This document shows, in pieces, positions 32,521 through 43,599 of a stretch of 64,000 nucleotides of DNA. The translations under genes and the position numbers were made by a program. Position 1 is the first letter of the stretch; each line of letters opens with the position of its first letter. Under the pieces are notes generated by a model. That model had not been told where the DNA came from, made no database searches, and saw nothing but the letters and a program-made list of their open reading frames with translations. Origin of the DNA: Xenopus tropicalis (Eukaryota > Chordata > Amphibia > Anura > Pipidae); assembly GCF_000004195.4 (NCBI RefSeq), contig NC_030677.2:199615743-199679742 (forward strand), read 5' to 3'.

Positions 32521-32990
32521 AAATTGCATTGAGATCAATGGTCTTTTTGCACCTTTTTTTTCAGAATGCTTTGAAGTCAGTGGGTGTTTGTAGCGCTTAT
32601 TGCTACTTCTCATCAGTCGCATGGACTGCTCCATTTGCTCCTCCACTAACTTCACATATGAACTGCTTTCTGGCACTTATTAGTCAGTCATTGGAATCTG
32701 ATCTGATTTACCTTCTTCCTAATCTGAAGCGAAGCCGAGACTCTGCCCCAGAGACACTCACAGACACTGATGGAGCCATTTATCCCCCTCGCAGTTCATT
32801 TACTGCATCGTGCAGCTGCAATTATATTTATCATTATCGGCAGGTGGGAGACTCTCCAGTGAGCTCCATCCATTCAGGCTTTAGAGGCATTTTCGAGGCT
32901 TCTATGGAAACCCTTGGATGTGCCAGTAGGTCTCTGCTATTAATGTGGGATAAGTGCAAAAAAACAGCCCAATGAACTGTAGCCCACTTT
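32521..32990. other. intergenic, nothing supported
   Basis: A plus-strand frame crosses the region from 32298 but changes character over two transposon remnants and has no domain; it is not taken as a gene. Confidence 0.5.
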
Positions 32991-32999
32991 ATAAACAGT

Positions 33000-33953
33000 T
33001 GTGGCACTACCTGCTGATATGTCACTGGTTGGCGCTTCCAGGAGTCCTGAGCCCCGCTTACTATGGGGGGCAGGGATTTCTTTGATAAATGGCGTGCCTC
33101 CACCCAGGGCTCTGCTATGGGAAAACTACAACTCCCACCCTGGGAACTGATGTAGTGTATTAACCCCTCAATAGGATCCACTGGCTGCAGGCTGATTTGC
33201 CCCTCCCTGGGGTAACTCCTTACCAGTTGTAGTGGTCCTGGGTACACACACACAGAATACAGCAGATTGCAATGAACAGATTGATCTTTATTGGGCAGAC
33301 CTCTCCAGGAGTGTATCATCAGACAGTCAGGACACATCCACAGGTTACATCAATGCACAAGACCCTCACTCAAAGGTACCCAGGGTACTCACGCCAGAAT
33401 GATCTCCTCTAGGAGGTCCCTCCGGTACTACACGCCAAGAGACCCTCTCTTAGGGCTCTCCCCGGTACTCTCGCCAAGCAGACCCTCCACAGAGACTCAT
33501 CCTCGGTACTACACCCAGGCTACTCTTTAGCAGGGTCCTCTTTCTCTTGGAGACTATCTCTCCCTTACCTACACACTGTGTGCCCTAAACTTCCAGCTGA
33601 TGTAATGCTGGTAGGATCTTAATCCTCTACACTCCTGGAGGGGCAATGCGGCCCATTCTTACCTACCACTCCCTACATGGCACTCCTAGAGTGTCCTAAC
33701 ACAGGGAAACTACTATCTACTGACAGGGGAGCTCCTCTCTCTAGAGGCTCCCAACTTAAGATGGCTCCCAGCACATGGCTGTTTCCCTTATATGGGCCTA
33801 TGCACCACCCTGTGGCCATAACCCGAACTGCGGGGATACTCCCCATTAAGTATAGATATACCAGGCTATACCCATTGTACCTTAACCATTACCCTCCCGG
33901 GGCCTATCCTAGGGGTATACATCCTGAGGGGCCCATTTTTAGCAAACCCTACA
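33000..33953 (-). mobile_element. LTR plus short leader, minus strand (same family as 26078-26820)
   Basis: The LTR occupies about 33953 down to 33233; it begins TGTAGGGTTTGC on the minus strand and has poly(A) signal CCAATAAAG near 33290. 33232-33000 matches the leader after the plus-strand LTR (TTACCCCAGGGAGGGGCAA). Shared LTR blocks include CGAGAGTACCGGGGAG and CACTCCTGGAGAGG. No coding sequence is retained. Confidence 0.8.
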
Positions 33954-34539
33954 GAACTATGATTTTTTTTTACTCACAATGGAGCGACCAAGGTTAACAT
34001 GGCTGAAAAATGTTTCACCTATAAACTCAGTTATTAAATGTTGCCCTGGAGAGTAAGCTGTGTGCAAGTTGTGTCTATGATAATATTGGTGTCATATAAA
34101 CAGAGCATGGAAGTACTTAGGCACCCCTTCATTGCAACATTATAGCCCACTATGCACAAAGCCCCAAAGCCTGGGTCTAAGGCCTGGCCATTTTATATAT
34201 ATATAAATATAAATCCAGTTGCAAAACAGTTCTTCTCTTTCTGCATCATTTGAAATCCTGGCAGGGGAGGAGGGACTAAAACACTGATGTTCCCAATTGT
34301 AACAACTTCTCCACAGCTTACAGACAGCATGCAGGAACTACAAAACCCACAATGCATTGCACTGTGATGTACCTTTCCTTATTGACATCACGTGTGCAGG
34401 GAATTGTGGGATTGGGAGGATGCAGGCTGAAGGCAGGCTGAGGGCAGGCGACTACTGTTACATTTTATTTGAGTCTCAAAGTAGTCAGCCAGATCAGCAG
34501 GGGAACAGAGGGCGGGGCTTAGGGAACTTTTCCAAACCA
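33954..34539. other. intergenic, nothing supported
   Basis: No gene or clear repeat. AT-repeats occur at about 34193-34212. Confidence 0.5.
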
Positions 34540-35201
34540 TGTAGGGACCCATAGGGTTAAATGGCTTTAAATCCCTACAGGTTCAGTTCCCTTAGTTGCT
34601 GGGCAGAAGGGAATGTATCTAAGTGAGTTCATGAACATATGTGTGCTATTGGTTAGAAGGTATGGTGACCACTTCCTGCCTCACTGTGGTATAGTGCTGG
34701 GAAAGGAGTGGCACCTTCCTGTTTGTTTGCTTCCACCTGAGGAACAGGGCGGGTGTTGCTGAGAGCCCAGGGCATGGGCCCAGGCCCAGTGAAGTCGGGG
34801 AACAGGGCCCCGTGAATGAGGCATTAGATAGTGGCAGGTGTAGCTCCCTTTATAGTACACTCTAGGGGTGTAAGGCAGTTAGGGTTGAGATAGAAAGAGC
34901 AGTCTTGAGCTCCTACATAGGATTTGCAGTTTTGGAGATATCTCTCCCAGGCCACATTGCCTATAGTGTAGGGATCCAAGTGAATAGGGAATCAGGATAG
35001 AGAATTCCCTGAGGGATCCACTGCAGGGTGTGTCGCAGAGGTGAAGGGAGATTCCTGCCCGTCTGCCTGCAGGGGAATGTCAGTCTGTATTACACTCTGT
35101 ATGTGGTGGTGCCTGTACCACTGGCCTCTGAAGCTGTATTGTGAGTAACCCTGTGGGGGTTCAATAAACACTTTTGTTATTTACAAGAACCTCTGGCGCC
35201 C
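34540..35201 (+). mobile_element. probable LTR (TGTAGGG...TTACA) with TGGCGCCC after it
   Basis: Begins TGTAGGGACCCATAGGG (34540) and ends near GTTATTTACA (35185), with poly(A) signal TTCAATAAACAC at 35160-35171. TGGCGCCC at 35194-35201 matches the start of a tRNA-Lys primer-binding site. That order (poly(A) signal, CA end, primer site) supports an LTR and internal junction. The few bases between CA and the primer site, and the lack of gag or pol, leave doubt. Confidence 0.55.
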
Positions 35202-35799
35202 TCTGTTTTCATTTTTCTGCATAGCAGCAAGAGAGGTGTAGTTGCACAACACCCTCACCTTCCTCTTCCACTTAGCAAAGGCCCATTCTGGGTGAGAGAG
35301 TACAGTGTAACCCATGTTCTACTGGTACTAGTCCGGGAAGGCAGTGATTGAGCTGAAATAGAGGTTACACATATAATACATTAAAAGCTGCAGATTTTTT
35401 AATTTATGTATATTCCAAAGTTGCTTAAAATGATGTCTACTTTTCAGAAAGCTTAAGTTGTGTTTGGGTGGAGTTCCCCTCTGGGTTCAGAGGGTCTTCC
35501 TGGTCCGTCTGTGTTACAAAAGAACCAATGGTGTGTCCTAACACTCCTTTTCCAAGGAAGCCGGCTTCAGTTCTGCCCTCACACTGGGAAAGGTGGACTG
35601 CAGTTCCCTATCAGGTCTGCCAAGCTTCTGCCTGACCTGCCCAAATGGAGGATGGTTGGCATGTTGCAGAGCCTGGGATAGCAGCCAGTTGGAAGTGAGA
35701 TGGTCAGCTGGTGCTAGAAAAGCTTTTGGGGTAATTCTCAGTAATGTAGCAACTACTAAAAAGTAATAAAACTGGAGCCTCACAGAGCAATAGTTTTCT
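35202..35799. other. intergenic, nothing supported
   Basis: No gene or clear repeat terminus. Confidence 0.5.
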
Positions 35800-35962
35800 G
35801 GCTGCCGGGGTCAGTGACCCCCATTTGAAAGTTGCCTGACGTTAGAAAAAGACAGCAAATAATTTAAAACTATAAAAAAATAAATGATGAAGACCAATTG
35901 AACAGTTGCTTAGAATGGGCCATTCTATGACATAATAAAAAAGGTGAACTACCCCTTTAAGA
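35800..35962 (-). mobile_element. MITE remnant (same family as 2877-3345)
   Basis: GGGGTCAGTGACCCCCATTT at the left, ATAAATGATGAAGACCAATT in the middle and GGTGAACTACCCCTTTAA at the right match, reversed, the repeat at 2877-3345. Truncated at the left. Confidence 0.65.
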
Positions 35963-36499
35963 ATATTAGGCGCATCGTCTTTCTTTTTGTTCACGTGCAG
36001 CTTAGGGAGTGAGGAGCGCTAATGTCTCCGAATAAACTCTGTAATGGTGACACAATGCTGTAACGTGAGTGAGTTAAAAACACACTATGGCACTAATGTT
36101 CCCATCACTATTTACAATGAGCACCTTGCAGAAAGCGAAAGCGCCCGCCAGTGTTTGTGTGCATGTTCATTTGTTGTGCCAGTTACACATTCCCATCATG
36201 CATTTTGGCTTTGGGAGCCCTCCTTCCTTTGAAATGACCAACTTTATATTTTATCAGTATATTGACAGTTATTACATTGTGACATCAGACGTAGAAGCTT
36301 CTTTCTATTGGCTGAATGGCTGTGGCATTGCCCCAGGTTTGTCCTAACAAGTCCTGATGACTTTGAATTAGGGACATTGCTATTATTATACTAGTGACTA
36401 ATGTGGCACTATGATTGCATATACAGTCAGGTATAAACCAGTTACAGTCAGTGAGAGAGATGTAATGCCTTTGCAGCCTGAATATATTTATGCTGCACC
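35963..36499. other. intergenic, nothing supported
   Basis: No gene recognised. Confidence 0.5.
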
Positions 36500-36700
36500 C
36501 AGTAAAGGGGCAGTTCAGCTTTAAATTAACTATTAGTATGATGTAGACATTGATATTCTGAGACAATCTGATTGTTAGGGTCTTGTTTGTCATAGCAACC
36601 AGGCATTGGTTTGAATCTAAGACTGGATATGAATAAGAAGGGGCCTGAATAGAAAGGTAAGGAATTAAGGGAACAATAATATTAAAAGTGAGAGAGAGAT
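36500..36700. mobile_element. MITE-like remnant
   Basis: AAAGGGGCAGTTCAGCTTTA followed by AATTAACTATTAGTATGATG, CATAGCAACCAGGCATTGG and GGGGCCTGAATAGAAAGG has the look of the TTAA-type AAAGGGG-end family. The right boundary is unclear. The minus-strand ORF across it is not supported. Confidence 0.5.
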
Positions 36701-37559
36701 GTGAAGTTGTGGAATTGTCCCTCGGTAGAGATAGTATAGGCAGATACAAGGGTCTGGTCTGTTGCCCAAGGATGAGACAATTGCAGCAGTTTCTCCCCCT
36801 TCCTCTGGATGACTGAGAGGTTAGAGAGGCTTCATTTGGACAAACGGTTGAATTTGAAAGACCTTTTGCTGTGTAACCATGAAATGCTCTGAAGGCTTGC
36901 TATGTTGGCCAATAAGGTACCACCTTTATACCACTTTGCTTATGTTTCATACCAGTTTCACCCCATCAGTTTTGAGACTGCCTAACATAGAAAAACACCT
37001 CCTGCTTAGGTCAAAATCAGCTCTTGTTCCTCTACATAGTGGGAAAAAGAGGGATATAAGGATAATTTAGCTCTGCGGCACAGTACTGGGTGGTATTACT
37101 GGAAGATACATAGTACTTGAAGAAGTAAATAAATAAATGCGGTAAACCATACAAATATGAGTACATATAGATACCCTGAGATTCTCAAAAGCCATTTTAA
37201 AGAGGAGGGTCTGCTATGGTGCATATAAATTAAACACCCCATTCCCTAAGATATTATCATTTTCAATATGAACAACTGCAAGGGGAAAACTCATTGGTGA
37301 TGCTTTATTGATGGTGCCAGGGACAGACATAGAGAAGAAGGAGACTAGGACAAAGCAAAGGATATTAAGGCCCCCCTGGGCCCCATGCTGAGAAAGACAG
37401 ATCTAAAAACATCTGGCATATCCATCTTGCAGACCTCTAGGTGCCGTAATACTGGGACTAGTAATTCAACAGGGGGGAGAGAATCAGGTTGGACCTGCTG
37501 AAACCACCATTATCCCACAAGGCCACAGTATTGGTATTGGATAATATTACTTTTATTAT
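36701..37559. other. intergenic, nothing supported
   Basis: No gene or RNA gene recognised. Confidence 0.5.
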
Positions 37560-37567
37560 ATCTAGGA

Positions 37568-37857
37568 CAACATGGGGGCAACATGCTGCTCCCCAACCCC
37601 TTGGGTGTTGCTCTCAGTGCCCCCAAACCAGGGAGTAATTTTTGAATTCCTGACTTGGGGGCAAGTTTTGGTTGAATAAAAACAAGATTTCCTACCAAAT
37701 AAAGCCCCCTGTAAGCTGATAGTGTGCATACAGGCCCCTAATAGCCAATCATAGCCCTTATTTGGCTCCTCCATGAACTTTTATGGTGCTTGTGTAGCTC
37801 CCCAAGTCTTTTTACATTTGACTGTGGCTCACAAGTAAGAAAGGTTGGGGATCACTG
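37568..37857 (-). mobile_element. hAT-like MITE (CAGGGATCCCCAACC family), copy b
   Basis: A perfect 8-bp duplication ATCTAGGA lies at 37560-37567 and 37858-37865. The right end GGTTGGGGATCACTG is intact; the left begins CAACATGGGGGCAACATG, so the outermost bases of that terminus are lost while the duplication remains. The interior matches copies c and d in reverse. Confidence 0.9.
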
Positions 37858-37865
37858 ATCTAGGA

Positions 37866-38974
37866 GTAAATGGCAAAATGTATAACTCTCTTGAAATATC
37901 ACATTGAGAACCTCTACCTATATCCATAAATCTTGTAACTGCCATTTAGTTGTTGCATAGGGACAATTTCAAGAAGCTCCATCTGAGGTCCCAGCTGTCC
38001 TAAAAACCTCATTTGGTGCCTACATGCTCCACGGCCAAACCAGTCTTGATTATCTACCTAACCTGCTTTCCAGGAATCCCTGAGACCTTCATCAAAGAAA
38101 TGGAGGTCTTGACGTGTAATGGTTTGTAAGAAATTACATGACAAATGAGACTAAAAGGTTTATTGGTTAGAGGTATACCAGCCTGGTGCTTACAAGCATT
38201 GGCATCAGTGCACTGGACAACGGAAGCCAGCATACGGTCCATGCCCCTCACCTAGAAGAGAAAAAGTAGCAAACTTCAGTTTCATTATATTAAGCTACTA
38301 AATCACAGACTTGCCCTTGACATGCTCTGCTTCCTATCTGCCTTTCTGTTACCTTTAGGCAAAGACAATCTTCAACATGATCAGTCTAATGTCTCTCAGG
38401 AGACACTTTCATGACTCTGTGTGTGTGTTTATTGCCTACTGTACATTGTGTCTCGACTGCGGGCAAAGAGAGTTTATTTCCAGGGATGCATAGACATATC
38501 AGGAACTGTTTGGGTAAATCCGTTTTAATGAGAATCTTTATCAACCTCAATACTAGTCTTCACGCTGAGCAAAGTTTGAATATATTTATCGCCAATTACA
38601 AGGTGCACAAACAGAGGTCTGAGGCTTAGAGACACACTCTTCAGATCATTTTACATTCTTATAACCTGAGGTTAATACCGCAACAGACTACACAATTAGA
38701 TTGTTGAAGAACCTTACAGATGTTTTGAGTTCCTATCAGGTAATTACATTGTAGAATAGACAAATAACTTCCAATTACTTATCTGACATAAAAATATCCA
38801 AACCACGAAAGACTGTATTGTCTCCAATGCATGCAAAGGGAAAGGAAATCATGTAGCCCTCTAGTTCCTTATGGACATGTTGCATACTATACCGTGAAGT
38901 CATTTTTTGCCTTAAAACCTTTGGTCGGAGGATATTATAGAGCGTGGGCAAGTGGAGCTATTAAGAACTTGATA
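37866..38974. other. intergenic, nothing supported
   Basis: About 1.1 kb with no supported gene, RNA gene or repeat. Confidence 0.5.
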
Positions 38975-40255
38975 GACTATGACTCCTGGAGTAAAGGTGG
39001 CCATACACGTTAAGACCTTGGTAGATCTTCTCCCATTATGCCCACCTAATGTAGGCTATCTCTAATTCAATTGTTTGGCCAAATGATCAAATTACAATAA
39101 CAGGTATAGGAGCCGTCGTACCAAGGACTGAACCAATGAGCCAATGTGGTCCCCAATCTGATGGAAAAAACTGTCCAATTGACACCTGGAATATATTCAG
39201 CCATTGGTTGGGGAGACTATGACTCCTGGAGTAAAGGTGGCCATACACGTTAAGACCTTGGTAGATCTTCTCCCATTATGCCCACCTAATGTAGGCTATC
39301 TCTAATTCAATTGTTTGGCCAAACGATAAAATTACAATAACAGGTATAGGAGCCGTCGTACCAAGTGCTGCATCAGTGAGCCAATGTGGTCCCCAATCTG
39401 ATGGAAGAATCAAACCTGTCCCATTGACACCTGGAATATATTCAGCCATCGGTTGGGGAGACTATGACTCCTGGGGTAAAGGAGACCATACACATTAAGA
39501 CCTTGGTAGATCTTCTCCCATTATGCCCACCTAATGTAGGCTATCTCTAATTCAATAGTTTGGCCAAATGATCAAATTACAATAACAGGTATAGGAGATG
39601 TCATACCAAGGACTGAACCAATGAGCCAATGTGGTCCCCAATCTGATGGGGAAAAACTGTCCAATTGACACCTGGAATATATTCAGCCATCAGTTGGGGA
39701 GACTATGACTCCTGGAGTAAAGGTGGCCATACACATTAAGACCTTGGTGGATCTTCTCCCATTATGCCCACCTAATGTAGGCTATCTCTAATTCAATTGT
39801 TTGGCCAAATGATCAAATTACAATAACAGGTATAGGAGCCGTCAAACCAAGGACTGTATCAATGAGCCAATGTGGTCCCCAATCTGATGGGAGAATCAAA
39901 CCTGTCCCATCGACACCTGGAATATATTCAGCTATCGGTTGGGGAGACTATTACTCCTGGGGTAAAGGTGGCCATACATGTTAAGACCTAGGTGGATCTT
40001 CTCCCATTATGCCCACCTAATGAAGGCTATCTCTAATTCAATTGTTTGGCCAAACGATAAAATTACAATAACAGGTATAGGAGCCGTCGTACCAAGGGCT
40101 GCATCAGTGAGCCAATGTGGTCCCCAATCTGATGGGAAAATCAAAACTGTCCAATCGACACCTGGAATATATTGAGCCATCAGTTGGGGAGATGGGAAGA
40201 TAAGCTACCGAATCCATTGGAAGGACTCAAATCTGCCCGTGTATGGCCACCTTTA
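38975..40255. mobile_element. MITE with five ~240-bp tandem copies of its left half
   Basis: The left terminus TAAAGGTGGCCATACACG (38992) and right terminus CGTGTATGGCCACCTTTA (ending 40255) are inverted repeats. Between them the block GACTATGACTCCTGGAGTAA through GCCATTGGTTGGGGA repeats five times, starting at 38975, 39215, 39460, 39701 and 39946 (periods 240-245 bp). Each unit repeats the terminus and 17 bp of sequence outside it. Only one right half (40190-40255) exists. The element family was not named. Confidence 0.92.
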
Positions 40256-40821
40256 GAGAAGGCTGGGAGTTATGGTTTGAATCATCTTAAAGGCTACCAT
40301 TTGCCCATCGCTGCTACTGAGTGAACATGCCTTATCAGAATATACAGCACAACACAAGAGCTGCAGGGAACTTATGTGCAAGAGGTTGCATTTAAGTGCC
40401 AAAATATGCATTTAACAATCCAAACATAGAAATCACTTTCTTAAAAAAAAAAGTAAAAGCCCCATAGAGTTTAAAAAAATGCATTTATACATATATATCA
40501 TATAAAAAGAAGTGCTATAAAATTTCCGATGTGTAGGAGCAATATACCTGGCAATTATTGTTATGTACAGGGTAAAGAGATGCGCCACGTGGCTCCTTTA
40601 TATGGCTGTGTGGGTCATAAAACCTCAGAATGAACAGCTGCCCCGCGCAATGGCTGTCTGAGTGTATTTACTCTTAGCCACATCAGGATCTAATAAAAAA
40701 ATGCTTTCAACAAGTGACCCTGGGGCGGCAGAGTATAGTTAGAAAACTAAGTATCGGCATATGTTTATCTATATATACACCTGAGTGTACGGGTTATTAT
40801 ATTTAGAAAGCAAATTCAGTA
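40256..40821. other. intergenic, nothing supported
   Basis: No gene or repeat terminus recognised. Confidence 0.5.
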
Positions 40822-41485
40822 CAAGTATGGGATCCCTTATCCAGAAAACCCCTTATCCAGAAAGTTCCAAATTACAGAAAGGCCATCTCTCATAGATTCC
40901 ATTATAAGCAAATAATTCTAATTTTTAAATATGATTTATTTTTTTCTCTGTAATAATAAAACAGTACCTGTACTTGATCCCAACTAAGATATAATTACCC
41001 CTTATTGGGGGCAGAACAGCCCTATTGGGTTTATTTCATGGTTAAATGATTCCCTTTTCTCTGTAATAATAAAACAGTACCTGTACTTGATCCCAACTAA
41101 GATATAATTACCCTTATTGGGACAGAACAGCCCTATTGGGTTTATTTCATGGTTAAATGATTCCCTTTTCTCTGTAATAATAAAACAGTACCTGTACTTG
41201 ATCCCAACTAAGATATAATTACCCCTTATTGGGGCAGAACAGCCCTATTGGGTTTATTTAATGGTTAAATGATTCCCTTTTCTCTGTAATAATAAAACAG
41301 TACCTGTACTTGATCCCAACTAAGATATAATTACCCCTTATTGGGGGCAGAACAGCCCTATTGGGTTTATTTAATATTTAAATGATTTTTAGCAGACTTA
41401 AGTTATGGAGATCCAAATTACGGAAAGATCCCTTATCCGGAGAACCCCAGGTCCCGAGCATTCTGGATAACAGGTCCCATACCTG
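40822..41485 (+). mobile_element. TA-flanked MITE with 113-bp array, copy C
   Basis: Termini CAAGTATGGGATCCC and GGTCCCATACCTG between TA dinucleotides; subterminal CCTTATCCAGAAAACCCC and TTATCCGGAGAACCCC. The array at about 40945-41380 has about four 113-bp copies, including shortened units (CCCTTATTGGGACAG). Confidence 0.92.
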
Positions 41486-41569
41486 TAATAACATTACATG
41501 GAACCCAGCCCTAGTGTATCTGTGCCAAGATTACCTTGTGTATTACCAGGGCATTAGCCTCTAGTAGGA

Positions 41570-41808
41570 AAGCAGCACAATGACACAGACGTTAGATCTG
41601 ATGCCTTGGAGTCTTGGGTTCGATTCTGACCAGGGCACTACCTGGGTGGGTTTTCTCTGAATGCTTAGATTCTCACCCAAAAGCTTGGTTGGAAGGTTAT
41701 TTAACTCCTGCGTGTATTAGATTGTAAGCTCCATTGCTGCAGAAATCAATTTAAATGATTCTGTACAACATGCCAGCACTATATAAATTACAGATATTAA
41801 TAATGAAG
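41570..41808 (+). mobile_element. tRNA-derived SINE
   Basis: GGTTCGATTC at 41627-41636 matches the RNA polymerase III B box, preceded about 55 bp upstream by a degenerate A-box region (CAATGACACAGACGTTAGAT). The body continues CCAGGGCACTACCTGGG and the tail has TTAGATTGTAAGCTCC and GCACTATATAAATTAC. The tRNA fold is not intact, so this is a SINE and not a tRNA gene. Confidence 0.75.
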
Positions 41809-42319
41809 TATAGTGCCTGCCTGGGTGTAGCGCAATGGCATTGCTTTTTATTATCCTTCTAAATAAAATTGAGGAGTCAAAAAACCCTTTTGGCACAGCA
41901 CCCTGTCTCCAGGGAGACACGGATGGAGCAGGTAGTGAGATAAAATACCTCCTTAATTGCAACAGCAACAAATGGAGCAACAATGTAACCAAGCAGCTGC
42001 ATCACATGTATCAACAGATAAGCCTTGGTACATACAGTGCGCTGGGTTATCTACACACCTCTCCCTTGCCTAGGGCTTTGCAGTTATTCAGCAGAAGGTA
42101 CTCTATGCCTTTAACACGTTGATATATACCATGTGGCAGCTCCCTTTGTATATTTATTATAGGACACTTATTGTACATCTCATCGTAGTGATATGTATTA
42201 CATGACGCATTGAGCCATTTCCTCTGCGACTTTCTAAAACAAGCCAGCTGCAGTCCTGATATTCTGCTGTGTGTGGTTAAATTGAGGCAGATTGACCCAA
42301 TGTCTCACAGGGACAAGTC
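41809..42319. other. intergenic and rxfp3 3' flank
   Basis: No separate gene. The part nearest 42319 is presumably the rxfp3 3' UTR on the minus strand. Confidence 0.5.
42153..42158 (-). terminator. candidate rxfp3 poly(A) signal AATAAA
   Basis: AATAAA on the minus strand, about 160 bp past the rxfp3 stop codon, in the context TATAATAAATA. It is the first canonical signal downstream. Use in vivo is not shown. Confidence 0.5.
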
Positions 42320-43594
42320 TCAGTACCGTTGCTCGGTCGAGCTATTGGGGAGGAGGTCATATCTGCCATTGTATAGAACTGCCCCAGGGGGGTAACAAAT
42401 GACATCGGGTTCAGCTGGATTGAGAGGGACCATACCATGGGCGTGATCATCCTGCTCGGGTTTAGTGGTCGCAGTGAACGGTCGCATGTTGGTCAGGGAC
42501 GGCGATGCGATTTTCCAGAAGAGGTTTTTCAGCGCTTTCCTGAACTCCCTGCGCATCAAGCAGTAAAGGATTGGGTTGAGGCAACTGTTGGAGTGAGCCA
42601 GACACACAGTGATGGGGAATATGTAGGCTTGGGTAGTAAAGTACTCATAGCTGAACTGGACAATATTCAGTTTGATCAATATCCCCCAGGTGGTCAAGGC
42701 TTGGTTGGGGAGCCAGCAGAGGAAAAACGAGAGGACCACGATGGTCACCGACTTGGTGACTTTGGATCTCCGTTTGGTGCTGGAGCTGCTAATGTTCCGG
42801 TCCGTAATGAAACGAACCAGAAGCAAATAGCAGATAGTAATAACGAACAGAGGGATCAGAAAGCCCAACAGAACCTTCTGGGCATGGTACAACCCAAGCC
42901 AAAACTGGGCATTGCCGTTATTGACTGGGAACTTCACCAGGCAGAGGACCTCGCTGGAGACAGTCGCTGTGGTTGAGAAGATCGCGTTGGGCAAAGACGC
43001 AACGATAGCGGAGACCCAGATGAGAACGCTCACCCATTTGGCGGAGCAGCCGGCGGGTCTCCTTTTCACCTTCAGCGCAGAAGCCACAGAGTAGTACCTG
43101 GCCACACTCATTGCTGTCAGGAAGAACACACTGGCATACATGTTCATGGCGGTCACATACGACACGATTTTGCACATGGCTTTGCCAAAAAGCCAACTGA
43201 AGTCCAACGCATTCTCCACCGCCCAGAAAGGCAAAGTCAATACAAACTGAAAGTCCGTGATGGCCAAGCTGGTCACAAAGAGGTTTATTGATGACTTCTT
43301 CCATCCTTGCTTGGTTTTCATGAGGTATAAGACAAGCACATTGCCCACTAGTCCCAATGCACACACCACGGAGTATACAATCGAGATAATGATCCTCACT
43401 ATAGCCGAGCTGTCCCCTATTATATCCGATTTGTCCAGGTTGAACCCTTTAATAAAGTCCTGTAGCGACTCGTTGCTCCTGTTCAACAGTCGCTCCTCCA
43501 GGAAGAGTGGAAACATCCCAAGCAGGTCGCTCTGCTCTGCTTCTTGCATACTGGCTGCTATGGAGCAATAACTGAGATTGCAACTGACATCCAT
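42320..43594 (-). CDS. rxfp3: relaxin-3 receptor 1 (relaxin family peptide receptor 3), class A GPCR
   Basis: A 424-residue seven-transmembrane receptor in one exon. In vertebrates RXFP3 binds the neuropeptide relaxin-3, couples to Gi/o at the plasma membrane of neurons and lowers cAMP. Visible features: N-glycosylation sites N6 (NLS), N38 (NRS) and N41 (NES); TM1 about 66-91 with N85; TM2 about 103-126 with D114; the ligand-contact motif WAVENALD (W124, E127, D131); C141 and C218 for the TM3-ECL2 disulfide; ARY at 165-167 where most class A receptors have DRY; W193 in TM4; P248 in TM5; CWLPNQ (293-298) in TM6; NPILY (340-344) in TM7; then a tail with RPFTATTKPE and PPGAVLYNGRYDLLP. The in-frame TAA nine bases upstream (43603-43601) fixes the start. 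An intronless ORF is usual for this gene. A sister receptor such as RXFP4 or a fish-type rxfp3-2 is less likely, given the near-continuous match to RXFP3 in the TM regions and tail. Confidence 0.95.
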   Translation of the reverse strand: MDVSCNLSYCSIAASMQEAEQSDLLGMFPLFLEERLLNRSNESLQDFIKGFNLDKSDIIGDSSAIVRIIISIVYSVVCALGLVGNVLVLYLMKTKQGWKKSSINLFVTSLAITDFQFVLTLPFWAVENALDFSWLFGKAMCKIVSYVTAMNMYASVFFLTAMSVARYYSVASALKVKRRPAGCSAKWVSVLIWVSAIVASLPNAIFSTTATVSSEVLCLVKFPVNNGNAQFWLGLYHAQKVLLGFLIPLFVITICYLLLVRFITDRNISSSSTKRRSKVTKSVTIVVLSFFLCWLPNQALTTWGILIKLNIVQFSYEYFTTQAYIFPITVCLAHSNSCLNPILYCLMRREFRKALKNLFWKIASPSLTNMRPFTATTKPEQDDHAHGMVPLNPAEPDVICYPPGAVLYNGRYDLLPNSSTEQRY

Positions 43595-43599
43595 CCCAT
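43558..43599 (-). promoter_or_regulatory. overlapping upstream ORF at the rxfp3 start
   Basis: An ATG five bases upstream of the rxfp3 ATG (43599-43597) opens a 13-codon frame that overlaps the receptor start out of frame and ends at TAG (43560-43558). Its context has A at -3 and G at +4, which is strong; the receptor ATG has G at -3 and G at +4. A scanning ribosome would meet the upstream ATG first, so leaky scanning or reinitiation may set receptor output. Sequence-based inference only. Confidence 0.6.

Noticed and set aside
32298..32975. 225-codon plus-strand ORF
   Set aside because: It runs from a hAT-like MITE through a second MITE end into unannotated sequence; composition changes along it and no family is recognisable.
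36285..36749. 154-codon minus-strand ORF
   Set aside because: It crosses a MITE-like remnant, has no domain and no gene structure around it.
41570..41660. tRNA gene
   Set aside because: A B box is present, but the A box is degenerate, the cloverleaf cannot be formed convincingly and a SINE tail follows.
42437..43571. Plus-strand ORFs antisense to the receptor
   Set aside because: Shadows of the rxfp3 coding sequence, with no domain of their own.
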